Source: Leeuwenhoekiella palythoae (GTDB lineage Bacteria > Bacteroidota > Bacteroidia > Flavobacteriales > Flavobacteriaceae). Taken from it: a DNA stretch of 64,000 bases. Location: positions 565,898 through 629,897 of the forward strand of contig NZ_FQXT01000004.1 in NCBI RefSeq assembly GCF_900130045.1. The letters run 5' to 3'. Shown piece by piece: positions 18,134 to 26,478 of the stretch (position 1 is the stretch's first letter; the number at the start of each line of letters is the position of its first letter). The position numbers and the translations under genes are program-made. The notes beneath the pieces were generated by a model that was not told where the DNA came from, searched no databases, and saw only the letters and a program-made list of their open reading frames with translations.

Positions 18134-18826
18134 GTGAGTCTTAAAGATTTAAAAGTCACTGCTTTTGACGCCGATGACACCTTATGGGTCAATGAAACCT
18201 TTTTTAGAGATGCCGAAGTGGCATTCGCCAAACATTTATCTGCTTATGGCGATGAGGATGAGATCGTTCAAAAACTTTTAGATACCGAAATAAAAAACCT
18301 GGACACCTATGGTTACGGCATTAAAGGGTTCACCTTATCTATGCTAGAAACTGCGCATAGATTAATGGGAGATCAAATGCAGGCCGATACGATAGATTTT
18401 ATTCTCAATAAGGGGAAAGAGATGCTCGCCGAGCCGGTAGAATTGCTTCCGCATATAGAAGAGGTGCTAGAGCAACTTGCTAAGAAATATAAACTTGTAG
18501 TTGCAACCAAAGGCGATTTGCTAGATCAAGAGCGCAAGTTGATTAAAAGCGGACTGATCGATTATTTTCATCACGTGGAGATCGTTTCTGATAAAAAGGA
18601 AACGCAATACAAGAAACTTGTCAAGCATCTGGATATTGCGCCCCATGAGTTTTTAATGATCGGTAATTCGCTAAAGTCTGATGTGATCCCGGTACTGGCT
18701 ATGGGCGGTTATGCGTTTCATATACCCTTTCATACTACGTGGTCTCACGAGCAGATAGATGATGAAATCAATCACTCCAAATTTAAAGCGCTTAAAAGTG
18801 CCTACGAACTTTTAGACCTCTTGTAA
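18134..18826 (+). CDS. HAD-superfamily hydrolase
   Basis: A 230-residue phosphatase-like protein of the haloacid dehalogenase superfamily. Motif I FDADDTLW (nucleophile Asp12, acid/base Asp14) is followed by a helical cap domain (about 20-95), motif II VATKGD, a motif III lysine in KKETQYKK and motif IV IGNSLKSDV. The substrate is unknown. The start is a GTG at 18134 (MSLKDLKVTAFDADD); no nearby in-frame ATG would keep motif I. A second GTG two bases upstream is out of frame. The gene follows the ettA terminator. Confidence 0.85.
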   Translation: MSLKDLKVTAFDADDTLWVNETFFRDAEVAFAKHLSAYGDEDEIVQKLLDTEIKNLDTYGYGIKGFTLSMLETAHRLMGDQMQADTIDFILNKGKEMLAEPVELLPHIEEVLEQLAKKYKLVVATKGDLLDQERKLIKSGLIDYFHHVEIVSDKKETQYKKLVKHLDIAPHEFLMIGNSLKSDVIPVLAMGGYAFHIPFHTTWSHEQIDDEINHSKFKALKSAYELLDLL

Positions 18827-18829
18827 TTG

Positions 18830-18994
18830 TTATTGCCTGCGCGGAAGAAAACTGCGCAGAATATAAATAAGCACAGCGATACCCAGACCAAAGAGTAAGC
18901 CTTTGCCAAAACTGGGTTGAAAAAAACAGATAATGATCGCAAAAGCGGCTAATACTGCAAATAAAATGGCCGCGCGTTTGTGTTCTTCTTTCAT
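18830..18994 (-). CDS. Small two-helix membrane protein
   Basis: A 54-residue protein converging on the HAD gene with only 3 bases between the stops. It has a charged N-terminus (MKEEHKRA), two hydrophobic segments (about 9-24 and 31-49) split by FQPSFGKG, and a basic tail (LPRRQ), which predicts a hairpin with both ends in the cytoplasm. A perfect minus-strand TATCTTTG lies 5 bases before the ATG, supporting a real gene with a very short or absent leader. No family recognised. Confidence 0.6.
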   Translation of the reverse strand: MKEEHKRAAILFAVLAAFAIIICFFQPSFGKGLLFGLGIAVLIYILRSFLPRRQ

Positions 18995-18999
18995 AGAAT

Positions 19000-19007
19000 C
19001 AAAGATA
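19000..19007 (-). promoter_or_regulatory. -7 element (TATCTTTG) just before a small gene
   Basis: The plus strand reads CAAAGATA, so the minus strand is a perfect TAnnTTTG. Only 5 bases separate it from the ATG at 18994, suggesting a leaderless or nearly leaderless transcript. Confidence 0.5.
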
Positions 19008-19072
19008 CAGATATGCGATTTTAATTATAAGGTATTAATAAAAAATTAAAAGAGCTGCATTAGTCTTTTTTG

Positions 19073-19080
19073 TATGTTTG
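19073..19080 (+). promoter_or_regulatory. -7 element (TATGTTTG)
   Basis: It matches TAnnTTTG upstream of the coiled-coil protein gene; if used, the leader is about 135 bases and contains the hairpin at 19106-19128. No TTG at the ideal -33 position. Confidence 0.45.
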
Positions 19081-19105
19081 ACCCCGATTTCAAATGCAGG
19101 TTTTG

Positions 19106-19128
19106 CTGTTTTTTACGTTAAAAAACAG
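19106..19128 (+). promoter_or_regulatory. Leader hairpin
   Basis: Perfect 10-bp arms CTGTTTTTTA and its complement around a 3-base loop, about 95 bases before the start of the coiled-coil gene. It is AT-rich, without a following T-run, so it could be an operator or an RNA stability element. Confidence 0.4.
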
Positions 19129-19223
19129 TAAATTAAGAGGTCTTTGTGATCGCTTTTGTACACTTTTGAATCAGCTTTAACGTTAATATTTAAAACCGAA
19201 TCTAATCAAAGCATTATTTATTT

Positions 19224-20108
19224 ATGGAGAATGAAAATAAAAACACAGGTATAAAGATCGTTACCGGTATTCTTGCCGTACTTCTTGTGGTTGCCGGTGC
19301 ATTTGCTATTAAACTGTACAATCAGGAAAAAAATACAAAAGCCGAACTGACCGAAGAAAAAGAACTGGTTCTTAATGATCTTAAACAAATGGTTACCAAG
19401 TACGACGCGGTAATTGAAGAGAACAATCTAAAAGACACCGAACTCAATCAGGCAAGAGATCGTATTCAAGTGTTGATCGATTCTGTACAGCAGATGGATG
19501 CGAGTATCTCAGTTTTACGTCGCTACCGCGATGAGGTGTATAAGCTTAAAAAGGAACGCGAATTTTTATTTGCGCAAAACGATAGCTTAAAAGGAATGAA
19601 CAAAATGCTTGCGATGCGTGTTGACAGTACAAGCTACGAACTTGAAGTGTCCAAAATGAAGCGCGACAGTCTGGCGATGGTAAAAGAAGAGTTGGCTGAA
19701 AAAGTAGCCCTTGGCGCAAGTCTTGCTGCTAATAAATTGGTAGGAACGGGAGTAATTGTCAGAAACAGCGGGAAGCTTGTAGAAAACGATAATGCGCGTC
19801 GTGTAGATCGCATCAGAGCGTGTTATACTGTACCGCAAAACCGTATCGCCGATGCCGGAGATAAGCAATTGTACGTTCAGGTTTTAGACCCTCAAAACAA
19901 TATTTTAGGTGAAAATAAAACCGTTAAATTAGATAGTGTTACTTCGGTAACATACAGTGCGATCTCTAAATTTTACTATGAGAAAACCGCTTTAGATATC
20001 TGTGAGAACATCGCTCCTAAAGGTGGCGAATTTGCAAAAGGTCTTTACAAGATCAACATCTTTGACGGTGGAAGAATGATCGCAACCACTAACTTGGTTT
20101 TAGATTAA
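19224..20108 (+). CDS. Membrane-anchored coiled-coil protein, unknown function
   Basis: A 294-residue protein with a single N-terminal membrane helix (about 11-29, VTGILAVLLVVAGAFAIKL) followed by a long coiled coil (about 35-165, Glu/Lys/Leu heptads) and a beta-rich C-terminal domain (about 175-294). The C-terminal domain begins GTGVIVRNSGK and contains NRIADAGDKQLYVQVLDPQ, an immunoglobulin-like pattern. It probably faces the periplasm from the inner membrane. I recognise it only as resembling a conserved uncharacterised flavobacterial type. It is a single gene with a long leader and is ended by the bidirectional terminator at 20131. Confidence 0.7.
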   Translation: MENENKNTGIKIVTGILAVLLVVAGAFAIKLYNQEKNTKAELTEEKELVLNDLKQMVTKYDAVIEENNLKDTELNQARDRIQVLIDSVQQMDASISVLRRYRDEVYKLKKEREFLFAQNDSLKGMNKMLAMRVDSTSYELEVSKMKRDSLAMVKEELAEKVALGASLAANKLVGTGVIVRNSGKLVENDNARRVDRIRACYTVPQNRIADAGDKQLYVQVLDPQNNILGENKTVKLDSVTSVTYSAISKFYYEKTALDICENIAPKGGEFAKGLYKINIFDGGRMIATTNLVLD

Positions 20109-20130
20109 TCCTGTAATCATTCAGTATAAA

Positions 20131-20165
20131 AAAAGCTTCGGATAACCTCCGAAGCTTTTCTTTTT
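20131..20165. terminator. Bidirectional intrinsic terminator
   Basis: An 11-bp perfect stem (AAAAGCTTCGG at 20131-20141 with 20149-20159) between converging genes, with T-runs on both sides. Confidence 0.85.
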
Positions 20166-20184
20166 TAAGACTGTTTATATAAAT

Positions 20185-20979
20185 CTATTTTCCGCCATTG
20201 GCGCGTAAATCTTCTAAGCAGAACTCACCAAAAGTGGGTAGATTATTCATTGCAGTACTGGTCGCATCAGCAACCGTCTGAAAATACATCAGGCAATCTT
20301 CTTGATCACAATGTTTATTTGGAGTTTCGCCTCCATCGTCATCTGCAGTTTCATCTTCGTGGTCACGTACCATTTCTGTACCTAGATTCACTAGACCAAA
20401 TAAATGCCCAAATTCGTGCTCGGTAGTAATGGTTTCCAGTTGTGTTAGGCTAGGTCCTGTAATGCCACGACTAAACTCTCTCAGTGTAGTACCAAAAATA
20501 ATGCACGACGTATTGCGATAGGCAGTACCTAAAATGCGGCTGTTACCTTCATCGCTTTCAGAATTCTGATCGGCAAAAAATACCCAAACGCCTAAAGCAT
20601 CGCCTTCGTTAAAAACGGTTCGGTTATCATTTTCGATCGCAACATATTCATCGCGGTTGAGCGATCCTACGCTCGTAGCGGGTACCACAGTTTCTGTAAA
20701 AGTCACACCATCAGGTTTGTTTAGGCGCTCAGTAAAAAAGGATCTCAAATTATTCAGCGTAGTTTCTGAAGGTTTAAAACCATCTACATAAGCGATCTCT
20801 ACATTCATTGATGTGAATTCTTCGGCGCTTAAAAAGTCTCTCGCCGAACTTCCCAAAGCTTGTTTGTTAGCCTGTGTAGGATCAGTAGGGGTGTTGTCGC
20901 TATCGCTTCCACTAGAACACGATAAAATTAAAAAGGTGAAAAGTAGGGTGAAGTAGGGGGTAATCTTGTGTAAAGTCAT
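20185..20979 (-). CDS. Archaemetzincin-like zinc metalloprotease lipoprotein
   Basis: A 264-residue lipoprotein; the signal peptide ends at Cys21 (LILSC) followed by SSGSDSD. The catalytic sequence HEFGH (188-192) gives two zinc ligands and the general base. Downstream lies KHCDQEDCLM (222-231), which fits the archaemetzincin signature of His-Cys-x4-Cys-x-Met (third ligand His223, methionine turn at Met231). A further Cys254 follows in FGEFCLED. Unlike standard archaemetzincins, some 25 residues (rich in Asp/Glu, with another His at 207) separate HEFGHLFGL from the HC motif. Substrate and location outside the membrane are inferred. Single gene. Confidence 0.7.
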   Translation of the reverse strand: MTLHKITPYFTLLFTFLILSCSSGSDSDNTPTDPTQANKQALGSSARDFLSAEEFTSMNVEIAYVDGFKPSETTLNNLRSFFTERLNKPDGVTFTETVVPATSVGSLNRDEYVAIENDNRTVFNEGDALGVWVFFADQNSESDEGNSRILGTAYRNTSCIIFGTTLREFSRGITGPSLTQLETITTEHEFGHLFGLVNLGTEMVRDHEDETADDDGGETPNKHCDQEDCLMYFQTVADATSTAMNNLPTFGEFCLEDLRANGGK

Positions 20980-21073
20980 TGTTTAAATTTAAGTGCGGCT
21001 AAAATAACTAAACGTTTTAGCTTAAGGTCTTGTTGTATAGGGTTTATGATGTTTTTAATACTTACGTGGTTTT

Positions 21074-21805
21074 TTACGAAGTAGTTTTTATTAGTCTTGC
21101 AAGAAAATCATAATGCGGTCCGTCACAGATTTTTTCACACGTAAAACCTGCTTTTTTTGCTTCGGTTTTCAAGGTTTTGTAATCGAGGTATAACCAGTCA
21201 AAAGCAAGAGAAGTTTGCTCTTTGTATTGAATTTTAAAAGTGACTTCGCCATAATAATCCCGGCTTGCATCACGCCAATAACTCCCGTCTTCTTCCTCAT
21301 ACATAAAAGCAATATCGCTAGAGTCTACAAGGATCTGACCGCCGGGTTTGAGTAGGCTGCGTAAATGGCTTAAATACCCTTCGGTATTTTTAAGTGTTTG
21401 AAAGATACCGGTACCATTCATCATTAACAAGAGGGTGTCGTAACCGTTTTCATCATAATCCAATACATCAGAAACAACCGTATTTTTAACACCGCGATTC
21501 TTGCAAACTTCGATGGCACCTTCTGAGATGTCTAAGGCCAAAACATCAATACCCTTATCTTGAAGATAAAGCGAATGGCTGCCGGCGCAAGCGCCAATAT
21601 CCAGGGTTTTTCCTTGGGCGAGCTCGAGTGCCTCTTGTTCAACCAGAGGCATTTCTTCATAACTGCGGAAAAGATAAGGTACAGGTATCTCGTCATCTTC
21701 GGTAAGCGAGGAGATCACCGTAATGTCTTCTGTATAGTTTTCGTTATAAAAATCAAGAAGTGCTTGACCAAATATATCCGGGTTTTGAGAATCTTTTTCG
21801 GCCAT
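21074..21805 (-). CDS. Class I SAM-dependent methyltransferase
   Basis: A 243-residue Rossmann-like methyltransferase. The SAM-binding motif I is LDIGACAGSHSLYL (about 69-82), with the following acidic strand end in VLALDIS and motif PGGQILVDSSD about 158. It has no obvious target-recognition domain; the C-terminal LARLIKT and the DWLYLDYKTLK segment look like a small-molecule methyltransferase. Divergent from the YkgJ gene, with 35 bases between the starts. Confidence 0.82.
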   Translation of the reverse strand: MAEKDSQNPDIFGQALLDFYNENYTEDITVISSLTEDDEIPVPYLFRSYEEMPLVEQEALELAQGKTLDIGACAGSHSLYLQDKGIDVLALDISEGAIEVCKNRGVKNTVVSDVLDYDENGYDTLLLMMNGTGIFQTLKNTEGYLSHLRSLLKPGGQILVDSSDIAFMYEEEDGSYWRDASRDYYGEVTFKIQYKEQTSLAFDWLYLDYKTLKTEAKKAGFTCEKICDGPHYDFLARLIKTTS

Positions 21806-21840
21806 AAACTAAGGGGGCTTTAAATGCTTATTTTTACGGT

Positions 21841-22338
21841 ATGGATGAATTTATTGAGCAGCTGCCCAATCTTGCCAAAGATAAGCATAAAGAGACTGCT
21901 GCCTATTTTAAAAAGCTGAAGCGAAAACCGCCCAAAGATCTGGATTATCAAATGCAGGAATTGCATGATGAGGAATTTGAGCGTACCGATTGTCTCACCT
22001 GCGCAAATTGCTGTAAGACTACTGGTCCGCTTTTTACCGATAGAGATATTTCCCGAATCGCGAAGCATTTTAGAATGAAAGACGCGCAATTTATAGATAC
22101 TTATTTACGCATTGATGAAGACAACGATTATGTGCTGCAAGAAGTGCCGTGTACATTTCTGGGAGCAGATAATTATTGTATGATCTATGATGTTCGCCCA
22201 AAAGCCTGTGCCGAATTTCCTCACACAGACCGAAAGAAATTTCAGCAAATCACAAATATCACTTTAAAGAATGTTGCTATTTGTCCGGCCGCGTATAACA
22301 TTGTTGAGCAAATGAAAGAACGTATCAAACTCAAATAA
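21841..22338 (+). CDS. YkgJ-family cysteine cluster protein
   Basis: A 165-residue protein with the Cys cluster of the YkgJ/CxxCxxCC family: CLTCANCC near residues 52-59, then Cys in EVPCTFLG, DNYCMIYDVRPKACAEFP and a late Cys in VAICPAA. These likely bind a metal, Zn or Fe-S. The function is unknown. It has no signal peptide, so it is cytoplasmic. Divergent to the methyltransferase and 5 bases before the DUF1028 gene, so cotranscription with it is likely. Confidence 0.85.
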   Translation: MDEFIEQLPNLAKDKHKETAAYFKKLKRKPPKDLDYQMQELHDEEFERTDCLTCANCCKTTGPLFTDRDISRIAKHFRMKDAQFIDTYLRIDEDNDYVLQEVPCTFLGADNYCMIYDVRPKACAEFPHTDRKKFQQITNITLKNVAICPAAYNIVEQMKERIKLK

Positions 22339-22343
22339 TTCCT

Positions 22344-23330
22344 ATGAAAAATATTATAAAAATTCTATTTCTAGTCTCGACTGCAACAGGTTTTAGCCAA
22401 CAGATAGATGCTGATAAAAGTGCCTTCGCTCATACGTTTTCTATTGTGGCACGTGATACTGAGACCGGTGAAATGGCGGTAGCTGTGCAAAGCCATTGGT
22501 TTAGCGTGGGTTCGCTAGTGAGTTGGGGAAAGAGTGGAGTAGGAGTAGTTGCTACTCAGTCTTTTGTTAATCCTTCCTATGGGCCTAAAGGTTTAGCATT
22601 GATGCAGGAAGGAATGTCTGCGGAAGCTGCACTTGAACAGCTTATCGGCGAAGATGAGGGTAAAGCCTATCGGCAAGTTGCTTTCTTAGATGTTAACGGA
22701 AATGCTTCAGCCTACACGGGTGAAAAATGTGTGGTGTATGCGAGTCAAATAACCGGAGACAATTTTTCGGTGCAGGCCAATATGATGTTGACGGATCAAA
22801 CGGTTCCTGCGATGGCGGAAGCTTTTGAGAAGTACAGCGAACTTCCGTTAGCAGAGCGAATGGTTGAAGTTTTAAAAGCAGCACAGGCTGCCGGTGGCGA
22901 TATCCGCGGAAAGCAATCTGCAGCATTGATCGTAGTAGGGCCAGAATTGGTTGAGAATCCTTGGGAAGAATATAAGATCAATTTGCGTGTAGATGATCAC
23001 CAAAACCCCATTGAAGAATTAGACCGTTTACTGAAGGTTGCCCGAGCATACGAGTATATGAATCGTGGTGATCTGGCTGTAGAAGCAGGCGATATGCCCG
23101 AAGCGTTACAACAATATAGCACCGCCGAAACGATGTTTCCTGACAATTTGGAAATGAAATTCTGGAAGGCGGTAGCGATGGCCAATGACGGTCAGCTTGA
23201 AGAAGCTAAACCAATTTTTAAGGTGATTTTTGAACAGGATGAAAATTGGCGCGAAATGATAGGACGCTTAGTAAAACCGGGATTGCTTACCGTGAGTGCA
23301 TCTGAAGTAGCGGAAATTCAGAAATTATAA
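22344..23330 (+). CDS. Secreted DUF1028 protein with C-terminal TPR-like region
   Basis: A 328-residue exported protein. A signal peptide (residues 1-19, ending GFSQ) precedes the DUF1028 domain (about 27-220), whose start HTFSIVARDTETGEMAVAVQSH and the GVGVVATQSFVNPSYG segment are the family hallmarks; the fold is Ntn-hydrolase-like. The C-terminal third (about 230-328, ARAYEYMNRGDLAVEAGDM and repeating helical pairs) resembles two tetratricopeptide repeats. The biochemical role is unproven. It follows the YkgJ gene by 5 bases and ends at a strong bidirectional terminator. Confidence 0.82.
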   Translation: MKNIIKILFLVSTATGFSQQIDADKSAFAHTFSIVARDTETGEMAVAVQSHWFSVGSLVSWGKSGVGVVATQSFVNPSYGPKGLALMQEGMSAEAALEQLIGEDEGKAYRQVAFLDVNGNASAYTGEKCVVYASQITGDNFSVQANMMLTDQTVPAMAEAFEKYSELPLAERMVEVLKAAQAAGGDIRGKQSAALIVVGPELVENPWEEYKINLRVDDHQNPIEELDRLLKVARAYEYMNRGDLAVEAGDMPEALQQYSTAETMFPDNLEMKFWKAVAMANDGQLEEAKPIFKVIFEQDENWREMIGRLVKPGLLTVSASEVAEIQKL

Positions 23331-23359
23331 TTCAATTTATAGTTTTTAGAACGCATAAA

Positions 23360-23395
23360 AAATGCCTGAGTACGTTACTCAGGCATTTCTATTTT
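23360..23395. terminator. Bidirectional intrinsic terminator
   Basis: A 13-bp perfect stem (23360-23372 with 23376-23388), 3-base loop, with A and T tracts on the flanks. It separates the converging DUF1028 and M28 genes. Confidence 0.85.
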
Positions 23396-23409
23396 ATATT
23401 TAATCGACT

Positions 23410-24960
23410 CTAGTCGTCTAGACCGCCGCGACGGTTTCCATCACGAGGTTCAGGCCAAGTCATTTGCTCACCTGTTCTTTTGTTAACCGGTAGTACAATT
23501 TGCTCACGAGAAGTTTTCTCATCGTCTTCACTCGCCATATACGCTAAGACAGCGGTCAGGATCGCATTGTTTTGCACGTCATCCCAAACGATCTTATCAT
23601 AGGTATCGCGGTTGGTATGCCACGTGTAGTTCCAGTAATTCCAGCTTAGCGAGCTTAGGTTAAATGCAGGAGCGCCAGCCGCTACAAAAGAAGCGTAGTC
23701 AGAACCACCACGACCAGGAGCTCCAGGGAAATGCGTTTCAATTGATGCTACTTCATCAGGAACTGCATTTAACCAACGACCTAGATAGTCGTAAGCATTT
23801 AAAAATCCGTTACCTGAAATATTAGCCACGCGACCTGTACCATTATCTTGATTAAATACCGCTTGAACACCCGCTACGATTTCCGGATGATCTTTTACAA
23901 AAGAACGCGACCCGTTAAGTCCTTGCTCTTCACTGCCCCAATGTCCAACGAGAATGGTACGCTTTGGGTTAGGGTATACTTGCTTCAAGATGCGCATAGC
24001 TTCCATCATTACCAAAGTTCCGGTACCGTTATCTGTTGCGCCTTGGCCACCATCCCAAGAATCAAAATGCGCAGAAAGAATTACATACTCCTCAGGTTTT
24101 TCACTTCCTTTTATTTGAGCAATGGTATTAAACGTGGGTTGTTCACCTAATTCTTCAGACTCTGCAACCACTTTGATCACAGGCTTGTCGCCATAATCTG
24201 CAAGACGGTAAAGCAGGCCGTAATCTTCTAAAGCGATATCCACCATCGGGATTTCTTCAGTATAGGCAGAAAATACCTTGTTCACTCCAAAACCGCGTGA
24301 CCAGTTGCTGGTGATCACACCAACAGCTCCTGCTTCTTCTAATATTTTAGGAAGTTCTCTTGAAGAATATCCTGTAGCTTTAATGCGTGCATTCCAGGCG
24401 TCATTGAGTGCGTCACGATCTTTTTTCATTTTCTCAAAAGACTCAGGAGTTGCCCATTCTTCCCAATTATCGTCAGGTCTACCGGTAGGTTGTGGCATAG
24501 AAACCAAAACAAATTTCCCCGCTACTTGAGACAGCATATTTTTAAAACTAACCGAATCTTTAGCCTCCGGAAGTACTATAACTTCGGCTTCTACACCTTT
24601 TGATTTGGTTGCAGGAGACCAAGCCAATTGCATACCTTCAAGGCTTACCCGGCGTGGACTTACCAAATCGATGTGTGTGATCCCACGATCCCAACCTTTC
24701 CAAACACCCCATTGTTGATTTTCAGCATCGATGCCCCAATCAGCATAGGTTTCAACAGCCCAATCGTGCGCGTGCTTCATTTCTGGAGAGCCTACCAGAC
24801 GTGGTCCAACTACATCTAGAAGTTGGTGCGCAAGAAGTTTAAGTTGTGAATTTTCGGTGGCTTCTTTTACGATCGCCTCAACCGTTTCTTCTTGCGTTTG
24901 AGCAAAAAGCCCTGTGCTTAGGCTAGCGCCAAGCAAGCATAAGTAAAACGTTTTTTTCAT
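23410..24960 (-). CDS. M28-family peptidase, secreted
   Basis: A 516-residue secreted aminopeptidase-like enzyme. Signal peptide 1-20 (TGLFAQ). A PA-type insert is visible at about 120-270. The dinuclear zinc site of M28 peptidases is intact: His298 in SAHFDSW, bridging Asp310 in GATDNGTG, catalytic Glu344/Glu345 in HWGSEEQG, Asp in FNQDNGTG and a late His in YTWHTNRDTYD. This fits a carboxypeptidase Q-like or glutamyl/aminopeptidase that trims peptides outside the cytoplasm. Single gene on the minus strand. Confidence 0.9.
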   Translation of the reverse strand: MKKTFYLCLLGASLSTGLFAQTQEETVEAIVKEATENSQLKLLAHQLLDVVGPRLVGSPEMKHAHDWAVETYADWGIDAENQQWGVWKGWDRGITHIDLVSPRRVSLEGMQLAWSPATKSKGVEAEVIVLPEAKDSVSFKNMLSQVAGKFVLVSMPQPTGRPDDNWEEWATPESFEKMKKDRDALNDAWNARIKATGYSSRELPKILEEAGAVGVITSNWSRGFGVNKVFSAYTEEIPMVDIALEDYGLLYRLADYGDKPVIKVVAESEELGEQPTFNTIAQIKGSEKPEEYVILSAHFDSWDGGQGATDNGTGTLVMMEAMRILKQVYPNPKRTILVGHWGSEEQGLNGSRSFVKDHPEIVAGVQAVFNQDNGTGRVANISGNGFLNAYDYLGRWLNAVPDEVASIETHFPGAPGRGGSDYASFVAAGAPAFNLSSLSWNYWNYTWHTNRDTYDKIVWDDVQNNAILTAVLAYMASEDDEKTSREQIVLPVNKRTGEQMTWPEPRDGNRRGGLDD

Positions 24961-25098
24961 TTAAATAAAATTAAGTGCTAAATAGTGTTAGACCTTAAAA
25001 TTAAGACTTCGAACGCTACGGTTGACTAAAAAGATGCAATAATAGCAGGTATCTTTTTATGGAATAAAAGAATAGTCCCGAATAGAAAAAAATCAGAA

Positions 25099-26379
25099 TC
25101 AATCAGCGATGGCACTTAAGACGATGTTTCTGAATTTCCAGCCGGTTTCGTCACCGCCAACTTTTTGGGTTTGCTTCATAATGATCCCAATGAGTTGCTC
25201 TTCAGGATCTGCAAAATACTGGGTGTTGAAGTAGCCGCCCCACTCAAAAGTGCCTGCACTTCCTTTGCCGCCTTTGGCAGCACCTAGATCATCAACAACG
25301 CTAAACGCAAGGCCGTGATGCGACCCATTACCTTTCCATATTTCACCTATTTGATTACTCAAAATAAAATCAACCGTTGTGCGGCTTAGTATTCGGTTTC
25401 CATTGAATGTTCCTTTATTGAGATACATCTGAAGAAATTGTGCATAATCTACTGGCATACTTGATAACCCTGCTCCACCGGAGAAGAAAGTCATTTTTCC
25501 TTTTTTAGGATAATCAGGATCATAAAAAGTTGTCGGGAAATCAATCCATCTTCCATCCTTTTTAGTTTGAACAGCTACCAGTAGATCTTGCTTTTCTTTG
25601 GGTAGGTAGAAGTAGGTATTGTGCATGGCTAAGGGCTCAAAGATTTCTGTTCTAAAGAATTCGTCAAGCGGCTTCCCTGAAATAATTTCGATAAAATAAC
25701 CCAATACATCAAGCCCTTCGCTATAGGTGAAGTTGTCGCCCGGATTGTGATGCAGTGGCAATTTTGCCAGTTTTTTGACACTTTCTTCAATTGTGATTTT
25801 TTCGGTGGTAAAAAGATCAGTCACACCAGCAGCATCATAGATTTTTTTGAATCTGGGATCACCATCAATTTGACCGTAACCAATTCCTGATGTATGGGTA
25901 AGCAAATGTCTAATAGTTATAGGGCGCACAGCGGGATGAGTGGTGTAGCTTCCGTCAGGTAAAAGGGAGTCCAGAACCTGAGCATCTTTAAACTCCGGAA
26001 TGTATTTAGAAATGGGATCGTCGAGTTGAAATTTTCCGCGTTCCCAAAGAATCATTACTGCGGTTGAGGTGATGGCTTTGGTTTGAGATGCGATCCTAAA
26101 AATTGAATTACTATCAAGCGCTTCGCCCTGAGCATTAGCAGCGCCAAAGGCTTTATGATAAACAAGCTTTCCATTGCGGGCTACTAAAGCTACCATTCCC
26201 GGCACTTGTTTTTCTGCGAGAGCTTCAAGCGCCATCGTATCAAGATAAGCGAGTCTAGAACTGCTCATTCCGGCTGCTTCGGGTTGTACTTTGGGGAGCA
26301 GATTTTCTTGTGCAAAGAATTGAATATGAACGAGAATTGCGCAAATACATAGCCAGCGCAGGCTAAAAGATTTTTTCAT
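25099..26379 (-). CDS. Secreted serine hydrolase, class C beta-lactamase-like
   Basis: A 426-residue protein with the serine beta-lactamase/DD-peptidase/esterase fold (PF00144). The nucleophile motif SxxK is SQTK (Ser98, Lys101); the second motif is Tyr219-Ser-Glu in FTYSEGLD, where class C enzymes usually carry YxN. A signal peptide occupies about 1-24. The frame is open from a TTG at 26400, but the ATG at 26379 (MKKSFSLRW) begins the signal peptide. Whether it is an esterase, peptidase or beta-lactamase cannot be read from the sequence; secreted esterase-like relatives are common in Bacteroidota. The next upstream minus-strand gene starts 77 bases before this one's frame. Confidence 0.85.
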   Translation of the reverse strand: MKKSFSLRWLCICAILVHIQFFAQENLLPKVQPEAAGMSSSRLAYLDTMALEALAEKQVPGMVALVARNGKLVYHKAFGAANAQGEALDSNSIFRIASQTKAITSTAVMILWERGKFQLDDPISKYIPEFKDAQVLDSLLPDGSYTTHPAVRPITIRHLLTHTSGIGYGQIDGDPRFKKIYDAAGVTDLFTTEKITIEESVKKLAKLPLHHNPGDNFTYSEGLDVLGYFIEIISGKPLDEFFRTEIFEPLAMHNTYFYLPKEKQDLLVAVQTKKDGRWIDFPTTFYDPDYPKKGKMTFFSGGAGLSSMPVDYAQFLQMYLNKGTFNGNRILSRTTVDFILSNQIGEIWKGNGSHHGLAFSVVDDLGAAKGGKGSAGTFEWGGYFNTQYFADPEEQLIGIIMKQTQKVGGDETGWKFRNIVLSAIAD

Positions 26380-26478
26380 AATGGAATGGGTTAGTTGCAA
26401 AAAAAATACCTCAGAATTTCTTCTGAGGTATAAATTTAAACTTAATTCAATTCAAAAATTAATATATCGTTTGCGTGA

